DNA of 64,000 nucleotides from Cymodocea nodosa (GCA_036874045.1 CM072338.1:21722501-21786500), one strand, 5' to 3'; numbered from the stretch's first letter, positions 46,790-60,341 are shown. The notes: generated from the letters alone by a model not told the origin. Translations and numbers: made by a program.

Positions 46790-49340
46790 GTTGCCTTTAA
46801 TTTCATGTGTTTGCCTTCGGCCTTGTGGCTAAGTGGTTTAGAAGAGTGGTCGATGTATTCTTTTATTTCTTTTCGTTATTTTGGAATTATTTCGATGGCC
46901 ATAATTAAGTTGATGACTGATTATGATGTTGGCCTCCTCAACTTTACTGGTTTCACAACCAACAACAAAGGCACATATATAGCCGCGGTTCAATTTCAAG
47001 ACCAACTTTGAAGGATCAGCAATTCCATTGCAACCTAAAAGTTGACTGAATGATTCGAAAATATTACACAAATCTAGAAGTGGATCTCACGTTTATGATG
47101 CCGAGGGGACTAATCGGAAGTTTATAATTATAGCCCTCTTCTGAGCCGTTGGACGTGGAAGATGGTAATGGACGGACGGCCGGTCAAACGATTTGTGCAA
47201 CTGCGATTGCCATTGATCATGAAGGTACGTTGCGATCGCATTACTTAAATAAATAAATTATAAATAAAAAGGTGTTAAAAATAATTTCACATTACTTAAA
47301 CTTATATATGTTCTTCGGGGTTGAATTAAAATTTCACAATAATTAACGGACCTAGCCCACGAACGAGAACCACCGCGCACGATGACGAGAAAGCCCGCCG
47401 AAGGACCGATGAGAAAACACGGCCGACAAGGAAAAAATTTTCAAAAAACAAAAGAAAAAAAAAAGCAGGACCGACAATGTATGGCAATGTGGTCTGGTGC
47501 CATATGAAATAAGTCCGCGTTTTCTAGAAAACAAAACGACCGACTGTAGTCGACAAAAAATAATAAAAAGCCGACGGACGTGGCAACACGTAAAACATGT
47601 ACGTCACATTAGCGTAGCGGTATCGAAACCCCTCTTCGACTTCCTACGTACGTACGGAAACCGTACATGACTTCCGTATCTCATCATCCAACCATCCATC
47701 ACACGTCAGCGACGTCGGATCATGACGTGATCATTGACGTCTGAAGCGTCCTGGAAAATTTCCTCTCTCGTTCCGTTCTCGACAGGATCCTGGAACTTCC
47801 GTCCTCCGGGGTAATTAAACGTGAAGTAAACGAGAAGGTTTCTTTTCATATATTAAATTAAAGAGAAATATATACGTTCATTATAAAGTGTCGTGAGTAT
47901 CTGTAATAAATGACGGAGATTAAATCTTTTGATTATTTTTTTGCATCGATTTCCTTCACACCCTTACAACTTCTCTACTCCTTCAAACCCAAGCCAGTCA
48001 TTGCTGCTCTTCCGCTCTCAACTCTACACAACACGTCTCACATAAACCGATCGTGATGTTACTTCCGCACCAACTTTGACATCGCCCAAGTCATCTCCAG
48101 TCATCGTGAACGAACTCTTGGCCACAGACATCATGTTCTTCCTCTCTTGACAAAATTGTATAAACTTCTCCTTGTTTTGCCCTTTTGATCTTACATTGTC
48201 CATTCTTCGTTAAGCTTGAACATTTATGGTAATTTTTGTTAAAGTAAAAAAAAAAGTATACTTTAATATTAATGGACTTCCACATTTATTGCCAATACAA
48301 GTTCACCTTCTCATGGTTGAGGAAGGATAATGATTACACGGCTATTCATCGTCGATGACGTCATGTGCACTTGCAACATTCGCGGTTAAAGAATGAAAAA
48401 AAAGAAAAATTTCCTATACATCTAACGAAAAATGATGAAAATTAAAGTTCAAATATTTGTACATTTGATAAAAAAATGATGGTAATTAGTATTTATATAT
48501 TTATGTATATTAAAAAATGATAAAAATTTAATTTTATGAAAATAAAAATTACTAAAAAAACATGAACCATTAATTGTTTCTACCATATTTCAACGATAAT
48601 ACATAACTTACAGTGATATACCTCATGTTAACAATAATGTATACCTTTTATCAATATATTCTTCTTCACAAGTAAATAGTTACATGCATAATAATAATAA
48701 AATCTTTTTAGATCATTTATAAAAATGTATTAAAATATCACATAATAAAATTATAATCCAAACATAAATCAATGATAATCCCCAAAAGTCTCACTTTTCT
48801 ATCTCATTCCCTCCAACCGGCAACCCAAAAATCACCTCTTAGAGGTTGATTATGTCGCAGAAATCCAACATCGATTTCTAGCTCCATTGATCTCACCATC
48901 CATCAAGAAGATCGACACATCCGACTGCTTCACCAGGTTGATCTCCGTGCCTTACCACAACTCTCTCACGTGTGACGAGCCTGATGAGACTCCCATGTCA
49001 GAATACTATGATCTTGAAGAGAAATGAACGAGAGTGTGGCCGAGCTTCCCTCCCTTTCTTCCCTGATCACCTCTCCCTGGCTCGTGGTTTACTCTCGATT
49101 GCCTCTTTCACGCAAGTAGTATGAACGACCCAACTCACGCATGCATCGATTCTCCCTCTTTGTGCGTGGACAGATTGCACGGAAAAAATTTAAGGATGAG
49201 AAAAATCACCTGAGAAAAGCTTTTATATCATAAAAATTAAGAGAAAAAATTTGACCGATTTTTTAAAAGCACAGGTACCTGTATTTTTTGTTTTTTTATT
49301 TTTCACGTTTTCCTTTTCGTCTTTTCCACACGCACAACAC
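46790..49340. other. spacer between the CML gene and its broken copy
   Basis: This contains the CML 3' flank, AT-rich DNA and a block with many ACGT words (47580-47760). No protein was recognised. Confidence 0.45.
47723..47739 (+). promoter_or_regulatory. as-1-like element (two TGACG motifs)
   Basis: TGACG at 47723-47727 and 47735-47739 are separated by exactly seven bases, the same spacing as the classic as-1 element bound by TGA-type bZIP factors in salicylate, auxin and xenobiotic responses. Further ACGT cores lie just upstream (acgtcagcgacgtc). The target gene is unclear; the nearest downstream plus-strand sequence is the broken CML copy 1.6 kb away. Confidence 0.45.
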
Positions 49341-49355
49341 ACCGAAATCGATCAA

Positions 49356-49719
49356 ATGGCATGGCACGTCGTTCGGAAGAAGGAACACAAATCCAACCGT
49401 CTTCCACCTCCTCCGCCCAGGAGAGGCCTTCGACTATTCGACAGAAACGACGACGGCAAGGTCTCGGCGTCCGAACTCGATCTGCGTGTGCCTGCTCGAG
49501 CCCCGACGGGATCCACCCATCGAAGGCGTGCGCGCAGACTGTGGTGGCCTCGGGCAGGTCGTCCGGTGGACCACGGTGGAGAGCCCGAGGAGGACCCTGA
49601 GCGTGCTGGGGAACTCCCGCAGGAGCTAGCTTCGACGAATGCAATGGTCCGCGGGTTAGATCTCGATGGGGATGGGATGCTCAGCTTAATCTGAGGAGTT
49701 TGCTTTGATGATGCACTGA
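49356..49719 (+). pseudogene. broken calmodulin-like EF-hand gene
   Basis: The first EF loop is intact (DRNDDGKVSASE, about 49441-49476). The next recognisable CML segment (ESPRRTLSVLGNSRRS, about 49578-49628) is in a different frame and follows after roughly 31 codons instead of about 70, so the second hand has been deleted. The last loop (GLDLDGDGMLSL) returns in the first frame, then a net one-base shift separates it from the terminal EEFALMMH and TGA at 49717-49719. At least two frameshifts plus a deletion make a working calcium sensor very unlikely. It is on the same strand as the intact CML gene and is probably a tandem duplicate, although the loops differ enough to suggest an old duplication. 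Confidence 0.85.
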
Positions 49720-49724
49720 ACGAG

Positions 49725-51190
49725 GATGGACACTATCTTGCATTTGGATTATTGGAATGGTCGTGCATCGAGATAATGATTTGGTGTTTGGTTGCTTGTG
49801 TTCTGGATCCACACTCTTCTGATATCGGCTTCGGTTTTTGTGCTCTGTATACGTGATTCATGTTTCCAATCTATTTATATCTTTCAAACAAAAAAAATAG
49901 AAATATTAATTTTTAAAATAATATAAGGCGATCCTTACAACTATGCAGACTTTCTGTACCGTTTATGAACAAAACTTTTTTCCAAAAGAATTTCTAAACA
50001 GACATACTAATTTTTTTGAAACGTAGTTTCTATATTATAATTCAAATGAATACTTTTAAAAAGTTAACAGAAATCAATTTTTGAAAACGTTGTGAAAACA
50101 ATTCCTCTTGCAACCTTTTTCTATTAAAAAAATCATCAAAAAACCATGAACAGTATCATTCAAAAAAGTATAAAAGAACCATAGAAAAATTTTCTAAAGA
50201 AAGTTATAATTCCAACAAAATACTAAGCGCAACCATCGATACTTTTCAGAACCGTGATTGCAAACACTTGAACCATCGAGCCTTTAGGAAATAAGCACAA
50301 ATCAAACAAATATTTTGTAGTGTACCTACCAAACGGGCAGATTGCAGGATTGTTGAGGGCATCGTAAATATTCAGTTATTAATATGACTTATTTGCTTCT
50401 CTATCTTCCATTGTTTATGTTATTTCAAACCTAGCCAAACTAATTCCAATTCTTTGATGAATTAATATTTGCCCTGTTTCATTTTTGACTTTATAAAATA
50501 CATTGTATCTGTTTCAATTCGCCGTCGCAGGAATAATAAAATAGTCTAAAACCGGACCATTCTTGAAAAAAAATTCCGGTTTAATAATCAGACGAAACTT
50601 AAATTCTGAAGACGAAAGCATTGCTTGAAGCCTTTTTTTTATGGAAAAACCGCAGAAAGTTGATCGTTGAATTTAAAAGAGAAAAAAACTAGACAGATGA
50701 GAGTATTAACTGGTTCACAGATATCACTCCCTGTTAATGTAATTATCCAGTCCTAAGAACTAAAATGCAAAACTTTCGGTACCTTCACTATTTCCAATTG
50801 GTGCTCAAGAAATTGTTTCCTTTGAAAATGAAATGACTGTAGAGTTCTTGCATTTGATTGAAGCATAAACTTAATTAAATTCATGACAAGACTGATTCTA
50901 AAACTAGATCTCTATAACACATTTTCGTGCTTAATTCAGACTGAACTTACGTTGAGACAAAAGGCTGTCCAGGAAAGTCCTAGAAAAATTCCCCTGCCAC
51001 AATCGCTATGGCCTTACCCTACAAGATACGGCGGCACGACTTCTTTGGGCAAATTTCATGATTTCAAATGAAATAAGAAATCGTCTACCATTGCTGGTGG
51101 CACGCTGTAACATTCCATGACAAACAAATCGGTTACCGCCATTTGATGAGGTCGGAGTATTACCTTTGGTCCGCAGCTCCTTTTCGGAGG
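49725..51190. other. AT-rich spacer, L22 3' flank
   Basis: Nothing was recognised apart from the 3' flank of the minus-strand L22 gene. Confidence 0.5.
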
Positions 51191-51191
51191 C

Positions 51192-54100
51192 TCAGTCACT
51201 GGCATTTGATGAGTCTGGGGTATTAACCTTCTTCCTGCGACTCCATCTCGGGGTTGTCTCTATAAGCTGATGAGGCACAAGCTGCCTCTCCTTCCTTGTC
51301 ATCTTTTTATAGTTCATGACTCTCAATTTTGCAATTTTGGCCTCTTCCTCAGGAGCGATTTCCCTCACTACCACAGTCAACCTACAATGAGGTCTGACCA
51401 TGATACCACACCTCCCTTTGGCATGATATGAAAGTCGCTTTAGGTACGATCCCTTGCCAACAAATGCTTCATCTATTGTGTGATAGGATGTAATCAGTTT
51501 CTTGTTCATTTTTTGCGTTTTGTAATTAGATTCTTGTTGGTAGAAACTGCAAATCATTCTTAAGAAAATGTGCAACCGAATAAACAACGGAAGATAAATT
51601 TACCAACAATGAGACGATCAGGATCCAACCCATGATTGTGGGATGCATTAGCTCGCGCAGACTTTATAACCTGCAAATGCGCAGGAAATGCCCTTACCGT
51701 GTCAATTTGAAGAATTGAAAAAGAGATCCAGATGAAGTGTTAATCAAGATAACTAATAGCTTGAAAATGCAAAAAAATATGCATGCAGCGTCATTCTGCA
51801 AATTTACACCGTGTAAACAGTCTTTGCAGCTCTCTTCACTGTTACTTGCAACTGGAGAAGTGCATCTTCAACACGCATCCCACGAACCAAACTTGCAACT
51901 AAATTAACCTTCTTGGGGCTCTGTAATGACAGGCATGTTAAGAGAACAAATTTCTAAAATAGATAAACACGCCAGCAAGTAATTGATATTATAAACTTAA
52001 CTAGTATGAGATACAATTTAAATTGTGTTGACTCAAAAAACATATTGAACAGTGAAAGAGGTAATTGTTACAAATTGCAAAGTTCAGCAAATGAAAGGAT
52101 GCTGCATAGTAGGACAAAGGAAAAACAAGAGGGTGGATGGTAGCTGTGATGGGGCACCAACAAATGTTCGTGTTGTTCACAGCACCCATGACCAACAAGA
52201 ACATTTTCCACAGCATAACTAATTGATGCATTTTAGTAAACCTTTTGATGAAAAACTCTTACATTGTATTGATGGAATATGCAATATATCAGCAATGTTC
52301 AAAGGACAAATAAAACAGCTGTCTAACTCAAAACTACAAGAAATGAAGAAAAAATGGCAGTGTCTACAAAGCAATAATAAACTGTAACATAAAGGCTGAT
52401 TCACCGAATGCAAAGGAACAAGGCAGAGAGGCATATCATGATGGCAGAATCTTTAAAGGAGAAAAAAGGATATATCTAGCAGTTTCCTTGAAAATATGAA
52501 ATGAAACAATTAAAAGATGACAACTGCTCTACATGATGATGAAAGACAACAAAGGAACCAGAATACCCAATTTAAAAATGAAGCTCCCAAGCTGCCTAGT
52601 AGATCTAACATTAGCATCATAAGGAGTAAGTGAAAAAAATTCTCATTTTAATTTTTTCCTGTGAAACAAACTGAACCCCACTGCAACCTGCTTGTTACAT
52701 TTTTTTTCCCCAGTGAATTTTGTTTGATTTTGGCTGGTAATATCCATGCTAGGTAATTCCTCAGAACATATATATGAAAGTTCTACCTCTTAATTGAAAC
52801 ATCAACAACATATACACTATATTCCTTTTAGGTTAATCAAAGATCTATGGCAGAAAAGATAAAAATGCATGGGTTTACCTGTCTTATCTTCTTTAAAACA
52901 GCTTGGACTTTTTTGGACTTTGAAAGAGCAGTAGTCTCAGAATGCTCATCAACTGTTGGCAATGAAGGTGTCAAAGGAGAAGATATAGGTGTCAAGCTTG
53001 TATCAGCCTTTGCTAACAAAACTTTTGATGTGTATATCCCCTGTAAAAGCAAATGATTTCTAACTTGTAAGTTGTAACTTACCTAGGAAATATGATGGAT
53101 ATCTATAAAAATTAGTATAATGCATTGAATCTTGTCATCATTAATTATAAGGTGGGATACCACTGGCCTATGTCATCCTGATTATACACAAGTATTTAAC
53201 AACTTTTTATCAATGAGATTGTTGTTGAAGAAGAGAAAGTTATGTTATTGTCAATGAGGCTATATATTTATAGTGTTGATTAAAAGTGTCGAGTAAATGG
53301 ATATCTAATAACTCGTATAAAACTCCAACATATAACAATGCAACAAACATCTTAAGAACTTCCCCGCTAAGCAGCACTATATATATATATATTCATCATT
53401 CCTAGTTTGTTACAAAGAGAGACAAAAATCACTTGAGTCAAGCCCTTGATAAAGATATAGGCAAGTTATTCTAAAGACTAACTATAACAAGTAGATATGA
53501 CTCCTCCCATCACTACATCATGTGCATAACAATACCTATGTTTTGCACATTCATGTATGGGTTTTGGATGAGTTAGGTTGAACCATACAAACACACACCA
53601 TGTGCCTACAAACCTTGAAAATTATAACAAAATGGAAAGAATGTTACAAAGCAATACAACTATTTAACGGTGTCAATAATAAATGGTAAGTTAACAGGAA
53701 AGTTAAGTGCGAGAATTTTTTTAAGAGTGGTTTGGGAAGAGATTTGTGCAATGCTTTTACAAGCACAATCATTGGCAACAAAAATATTAGACAACTGAGA
53801 AAGGCTAATAAAGAGATCATGTGTGCTTACAAATGGAAAGAGCCATTTGAGTCTATAATCTAGTAATTGTACCTTAAAACTAACAAGGCATGTGTCAAAT
53901 GGTAGAAGAATGTGATGCAATGACAAGACTCTATGGCTTGTGATCGTTGGAGCCTCTCATAATCAACTTCGGAGATGAAAAATTGAAGACTATTTAAGGC
54001 TTTGATCAGTAGACAACACCAAAGATGATGACTTTGTGGTACCATACTACCATATGCCTACTACAGTTTCCCAAGCTTTTCAACATTTCTCTAGTCTATG

Positions 54101-57100
54101 ATATGGGCAACCAAAATGCTCGCAGCAAAGTCACACTCTCCTCCCCCATAGAGCAACAACCATATGTCCATGACCATGGGAAAGAGCAGCTATTACAAGG
54201 TCATAGGAGGTAGAAGCCAGTGAGCTAGTGTGGCAGTGTGTATCCTTAAAACTCTAGAAAAAGAAGACTCCATTTATGGAATGGTCACAGTGCCATCAGT
54301 TTATCACTTCTGTGAGGTCTAACTTGAGATTGCATTTGGACAAAAAAGCAGGAATGGTCAACTCCTCTTGATACTATTGCAGCTTGGAGATGCCAGACAC
54401 AATGGGTTGATATATCCCCAACTCATCCAGAACCGTGTGAAGGGAAGAGAAGCAAACATAATCAATGGCGTAATGAAGGCTAGAAATCACTCCATGGATA
54501 TCATAAATCATAGAAATCTACTACTCATTGCCATAAGCCTTTTTGAATGTGTCAAATTTTCTTTTATTGATTAAGAATGATGACCGATGTTCATAAAACG
54601 GAAAACAAGCATTATATGGATCAAATCAAAATATGTTAAATGACAAATAAACTGTTTTTTCCCATTTAACAGTTGTTTCATGGCAAAAAAAATTGATTAG
54701 TGTTGAAAAAAAAAAGCTGTTTCATAGAAATTTCAAAAAAATAGATAGTGATGAAATTCATTAAATGGCTGGTCTTTTACATTTATAGAGCATTGATCAT
54801 GACACCTCAAAAAAATAATTCTACCATTCACAATACAGGAAAATATTACATGATCATCTATAAACCAATCCTCATATGCAAAATCATTTATATTTATGAG
54901 ATAATGGATAAAATGGCGGATATTATGACTTATGAGCTCCAAGGAGGTCCCAAACACCTAAGATCACAAAAGATAGTTTTGACAGTAAAGTCCGCCTAAA
55001 TTCTTCATCGATGGATCACAAGACATGGAGAAGTCATAGGTAACATGAACAATCACAAACATCGCAAAATTAGGTCAATTGACATGTGGAAAAAGCAACA
55101 TATAGGGAGATGTAAAATAACCAAACTCCTGAAAACACATGATTCAAATTGAGAGTCAAGACCATTGAAAAACTCATGGATAGCAATTGTCCATGTCACA
55201 AACAAATCTAGAAATATGACCGTAGCCTAACAAGCTAACAAATATTTAGGATGACACCTTCACCAAAGCAATCAAAGTCAACATAGAGGTTTTGGTGGTG
55301 ATAGATGCAGACCTGCAAAGTATTACTGATGGTTGTGGAGGAGAGAACAAGCTGATTCAAAAGTGGAGCAACTAGAGTGCTGCATCATGCAAGGGCAGCA
55401 AAATTGTAGGCCAATGAGTGGCTACGATGATAGGAGATGTGGTGGGTGGCAACAGCTGCTATTCTCTCCTTTTTTATGGTTTTACTGGTGGATCTAAACC
55501 ATATGGCCCTAGTATCAGGTTGTGAGAGAAATAAAAGTTGTGTAATTGCTATTGAGGTTACATGTTTTTAAGATTATTTAAGAGTATCCACTAAATGTAT
55601 ATATAATAATGCATATACATCTGCAACAAAGATAAACATTAATTTTGGTTAAAATCGCAAAGAGTTGTTCTTGACCAGATCACAGAAGAATAACTCAGTC
55701 ACACAACCACCATCAAAAATTTGGGATTCTAAAAGTAGGATACATAACTGAGAAAAGCAAAGGAAATTTTAAGGAGATTCAATGATATGAGATTAAAAAC
55801 TGAAAAATATTAACCCTAAGAGTTCATTTTCCTTCTTATCACACATAATACCACGTATACAGTAAATAACAGACAAAACAGAAAATGAAGACGAAATTGA
55901 TGGATAAATGGTAAAACATCAAAATTAGTACTTAATATAATTGCCATCTGAATTAATATGAAAAATTTATGGCAGGTGAAAACATAGCTCCATGCAAAAA
56001 AGCTTGTGAAATGTGAAAGGATTTCAATAAGAAAGGGAAAATATAAAATTGTCTGATAAATGTTATGTTCTACACAAGAGGGAGGTGGACATTTATCACA
56101 TAATTTTTGGAAGCTAGTACACTAAAAAAAATTTGCAGTTAGGTGAAAGATTATCAGGAATTTTTATTTGGGCACTTAAGTGGTATATCTGCTGCCTACA
56201 TAAGCCTCTACAGGAAGACTGGAAATGGGGAAAGAAAGTTTCAATGGCTTCTTCATTCTTGATATAGAGCTAGTGACTGCCAAGTAATTGTTTACTAGTG
56301 AGACTATCTTCGGTAATTATCCATTTTCCTTCCACTATTTTAGGTTACTATTTATCAAAGAATCTATTATGTGGAGCACTCAATTTGTGAGAGTGCTTTG
56401 TTTATATAATTTTACCTAAGAACAAAGTAATATACATATTTGAGCAGATTTTATTACACAATTAAAATCCTTTTTTTATCTCAGAAAGGGAATCTGATAT
56501 GAGCATAGTAGGATTTAGAATGATTACCGAGTGCTGGAAGTACTGATGTAAAGGACCATAGTTGCTTCTGTTATAAAGACCAAATCTTGTCCCAAGATGA
56601 ATTCCTTGAGCTGCAAGTCAAGTCGTTAGCAAATCTTTTAAAAGTAATAACAGAAAGAATTAAGAATATCAGCCTTTTTTGCAAGCACCTTTTTTAGGAA
56701 TCATACAGAAAACAGAGGTGATCAGAGATTTAGGAATTTTGGACATGAATTAAAGCTGGACATCAGTTCAAAAGCTAGGAAGCTTGAGAATCAGGGAGGT
56801 ATTTTCTTGATATGGGGAGGTCAGTGGTTTCACTTGAATGTTCAATGGATAGGAAACTATTCTATCAAAGTCTTATTCTAGATGCCTATCAATAAATGGA
56901 AATGTGTGCCTACAACTCTTTATAGATCAGTTATGCAACTGTTTGGGAGCTATCAGAAGTTAGAATTCGTTGGCAGTCAGCTTGGATGATTTTAGGGAAT
57001 CTCAGCTCTATTAATTCTCCCAAGGAGACATCTAGCAGTGACCCACTAAAGAAAGATATGCACTTCTTTTGTTCTTAGATTGAAGAATTTTCCCTCTAGG

Positions 57101-57498
57101 ATACTTCAATCTCCAATTATGAATTAACTGATCCAACAAACAACACCCCATGCTATAATCCGACTATATAAGGCACCACATGATTCCCTTTCTTCTAATT
57201 ATTTCTATTGATAGTCAAATTTGGGTTGTTGCAGCTTTTCTAAAAGATGAACATTTATACCAAATGTACAGGTTGCTTTCTAAATAGGCTCTTTCATTTG
57301 GTGTAGTCTTTGACCAAAAAAGGTTTATCTTCAAAAGCCAGTCCAACAATGTAAAAAAGTACTGTTAAAAGGAATACCTGTTAAGAAGCATTGGCCTGCA
57401 CGTGTGCTAAATGAATTGGCAATTTTAGTTGGTTTCTGTTCCAATCGAGAACCAATTTCACGAATGACAACCTGTAAATTCCTGCACCACCTCACCAT
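51192..57498 (-). CDS. ribosomal protein L22 (uL22), mitochondrial type
   Basis: Six minus-strand exons (57378-57498, 56529-56611, 52879-53040, 51810-51920, 51604-51670, 51192-51472) join without a break to 274 residues. The uL22 domain runs from about residue 123: SPKKVNLVASLVRGMRVEDAL, VIKSARANASHNHGLDPDR, then DEAFVGKG, YHAKGRCGIMVRP and VPHQLIETTP. It matches the nuclear-encoded plant family that supplies mitochondrial ribosomes. The first 120 residues are a basic/hydroxylated leader (MVRWCRNLQVVIREIGSRL) followed by a serine/threonine-rich linker, consistent with an organelle import sequence. uL22 lines the peptide exit tunnel of the large subunit. An acceptor (gatggccag) sits nine bases before the start, so a 5'-UTR intron is likely. 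The 3.5 kb second intron carries a copia remnant. Confidence 0.92.
53226..55628 (-). mobile_element. decayed copia-type element in L22 intron 2
   Basis: Diverged LTR-like ends (about 53226-53345 and 55523-55628) share tgaagaagagaaagttatgt/tgagagaaataaaagttgtg and a gcaaca end. On minus, a primer-binding-like word (cctgatactagggcc) follows the right LTR at about 55506-55520. The RNase H tail is recognisable near 53400-53480 (QLAYIFIKGLTQ...CNKLGM). The protease-like region near 53660-53830 (IFVANDCACKSIAQISSQ, FPVNL) lies directly beside it, so integrase and reverse transcriptase are deleted. It has the same orientation as the L22 gene. Confidence 0.65.
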
Positions 57499-59277
57499 TT
57501 CTGAAACCTGGCCATCAAATCCGTATAGTTAAAGATTCTGATAACAATGACTCAATGGAAACATCTATGCACGTTAACAGCAAAGCTAAGTACCACACCA
57601 CATTAAATTTTTAGCATAACCAAGATCCAAGCTTAAATCCACTACAAATAAATACTTAGCATTTCCTTTTATGGTTTGGACTTTAGATGACAATGAAAAG
57701 AAGGTGCCTGAAAAAAATGAAACCACCCTCAGTATATGTCACAAAAGTGTCAACATGTATTCAAATTTGAAAGATATTAAACATCAGATTTCACTGCCCA
57801 AAAACTTTAGAACGTCCCAAAAAACAGCCAACACCATCCGAATCTCCAACTACATCTAGAGAAGCAAAACGTAACTACATCCTTCTGTGATCCATTCTTT
57901 TTAAAGCAGGGGCCAATGTGTGAGTTGGTCATGCCTTAGTTGTTCGTCCCACCTTATCTTAATGAAGATAATCTTTTTCTAGATCCATTTAATTAAATAT
58001 ATATTTCTAAAGGTTTTTAAATATTTTTCCTTGAGAAGAAACTTTGATATAATTTTTTGATTGAATATCACTGAAGCACAAAAAATTATTGAAAAATATA
58101 ATCATATATAGTTTGAAAGTAAGAAAATACACTTGTCAAAAAAAGAAAGCTGCCCCACACATAAAACTCAAACAAAAAGAATGGTAAACCCTATAAGATA
58201 GAAGATCCCTCACCTACAAAAGTACATCAACAACCTGATAAAAAGGAAACAACAAAATCACCCAAAAGTACACAAACAGCCTTAAAAACCATCTCCCCAC
58301 AATCAATGAATCCAATCACTCAGAGAGAAACAGACTTAATTGATTGTTTCATTTTATAAATATTTGGTATTTTTGCATTTTAACAAATTGCAGTAAAATA
58401 TACAATATTTTTTAAATTACACAAAAACTAGGTGAGAGAGCTTCATTTCTTTTATTATAATTTGCAAGAAGGGTTGGTTTCCAAAGATTTAATTGTCTAA
58501 CTTGGGAGTAAGTGAAATAAAACAAAAATTTGATATCTTTGTGGGTATCAAAGACATACTCCTTTGAAAGGGCATGATTAATTTTCCAATCAAATTTGAA
58601 GAAATGAAACCTACATTTAAGATTAATACAAATCATTATCATCATCGAACAATGATTTTGATCATTAAATTAATATTTTATTTTAAAATTTTAAAATAGT
58701 TATATAATTAGTTAATATATGTTATGATCTATTACATATTAACATTTTGGATTAATCTGATCTATATTCGTTATTATATTTTAAATTAAAAATCAATGGT
58801 TGAAATTTAACTAGAAAGTGTTAATTTAAAGACATTTAGATCAATGCTTATTTAATTTAAATAAAATGTTTATCGTATAATGATAGTTACCTAATAATAA
58901 AATCAATAGGATTACTTTCAGCTAAGAAAAAAAATACTTATGCTATTACTGATAAATACTACCTCATTTATCGATCATTTAATCACAATAGCACGAAACA
59001 AAGATCAACATTTTTAACTCCCATTGTGTTGTGTCTCAACTAGGGGTGCAAACGGTTTGGATATATTAAATACCATATTCATTTACAATTTACGAATACA
59101 AATACAAATATGGATATGTACTGAAAATGAAAATTGAAAACCATATTCAGCAACCTCCCGAAACAGATATTTGTCTCAATATCTAACAGATGTGTTATCA
59201 TTTTCATTTGTGGATTGTCCAAAATGATTAGCATCCATGGTACATAAAATAGCAAATAATTTTAACTTAAAATAAGT

Positions 59278-59631
59278 TTACCTAACCAAAAGTGGAAGTG
59301 GAACGGGTGGAGGGTGCCTGCTCACGTGGTGTTGCGACACTTGCGTGCGTCGTGTGGAGGAGGCGTTACCGAAAACAATACCGAATAAGGAGATGCGTGC
59401 GTCAAGAGTCAAGACAGGAGGCCGGGCGGCTGCAGTGCTTGCGCGAAGATCGGATGAGAAGAAGAGGCAGATGCGCGGACCAGCTGGAAAGCGTGCGAAT
59501 CGCAACTTGAGCGTGGTGGCAGTCGGACCGGCGGAGGTGGCTGGCGGCACACGGGCGGAGGACAAGAGGCGACGAGGGATAGCCGATGTCAGGGCAGCGC
59601 CAGCAGGCGAGTCGAATGTCTCTTCGGCCAT
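59278..59631 (-). other. GC-rich open frame of uncertain status
   Basis: A 117-codon minus frame (MAEETFDSPAG...) lies in an isolated GC-rich block. It is alanine-, arginine- and proline-rich with no family motif or membrane segment. The matching plus strand is also open, which suggests composition rather than selection. It could be a leader region or a captured fragment; I would not count it as a gene without transcript data. Confidence 0.2.
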
Positions 59632-60222
59632 TAGGGATCTTATTCTCGTTGCCTATATTATTAGATTATGTATTTGAATTATATAATGTGTACTAATATA
59701 TCAAACGATATATTTGTAATTATCTAACTTATATATATATATATGTTGTCTAGTATATTTGTTACCTAGCATGTAACCCGTGGAAAGATATAATTAATTA
59801 TGTTATTTGTAAAATATAAGTATATTATTCAAAATCGAGTGATAGAACATAAATATATTATTTTCTAGCGATCATTACAATTAATTTCTCCATCTTAAGA
59901 TATTATAATACAAACTGTAAGAATTTATCTAGTCTTTTCTGCAGATTTTTTCCCCCGTGCAGAACACCAACCGATTTGCCTCAATACTAGGCCGAAGTTA
60001 TAATAATAGAATGCACATAAGAATTAAAATTGAAGTGCGCTTTATCAATAAAATAAATAAAAACACATATATGCTAGGCCGAAGTTAGTGATCAGTGTGC
60101 TCAAAAAAATATCGAAACAAGCAAAACCCTCCGGTCCGTTACGGCTTTCAATTCGATCATTCACCACGGCTTTTTAGTAAATTTCTGCAATATATATAGC
60201 AGAATTATGCAATTTTTTCACA

Positions 60223-60341
60223 CCATTTCGTGAAATTTTTTTTTTAATGATACAATTAATTTGAGAGTTCTAATGACCATTTCGTGAAACTTAATGTTAA
60301 CGAAAATAAATTATTAACATTAACGAAACCATTTCGTGAAA
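60223..60341 (+). repeat. triplicated 13-mer with a hairpin
   Basis: ccatttcgtgaaa occurs at 60223-60235, 60277-60289 and 60329-60341 (steps of 54 and 52). Between the last two is a perfect 10 bp inverted repeat, ttaatgttaa at 60291-60300 and ttaacattaa at 60314-60323. No function is known to me. Confidence 0.75.

Noticed and set aside
59040..59054. hAT-like terminal word taggggtgcaaacgg
   Set aside because: No matching inverted end or target duplication was found within the spacer.
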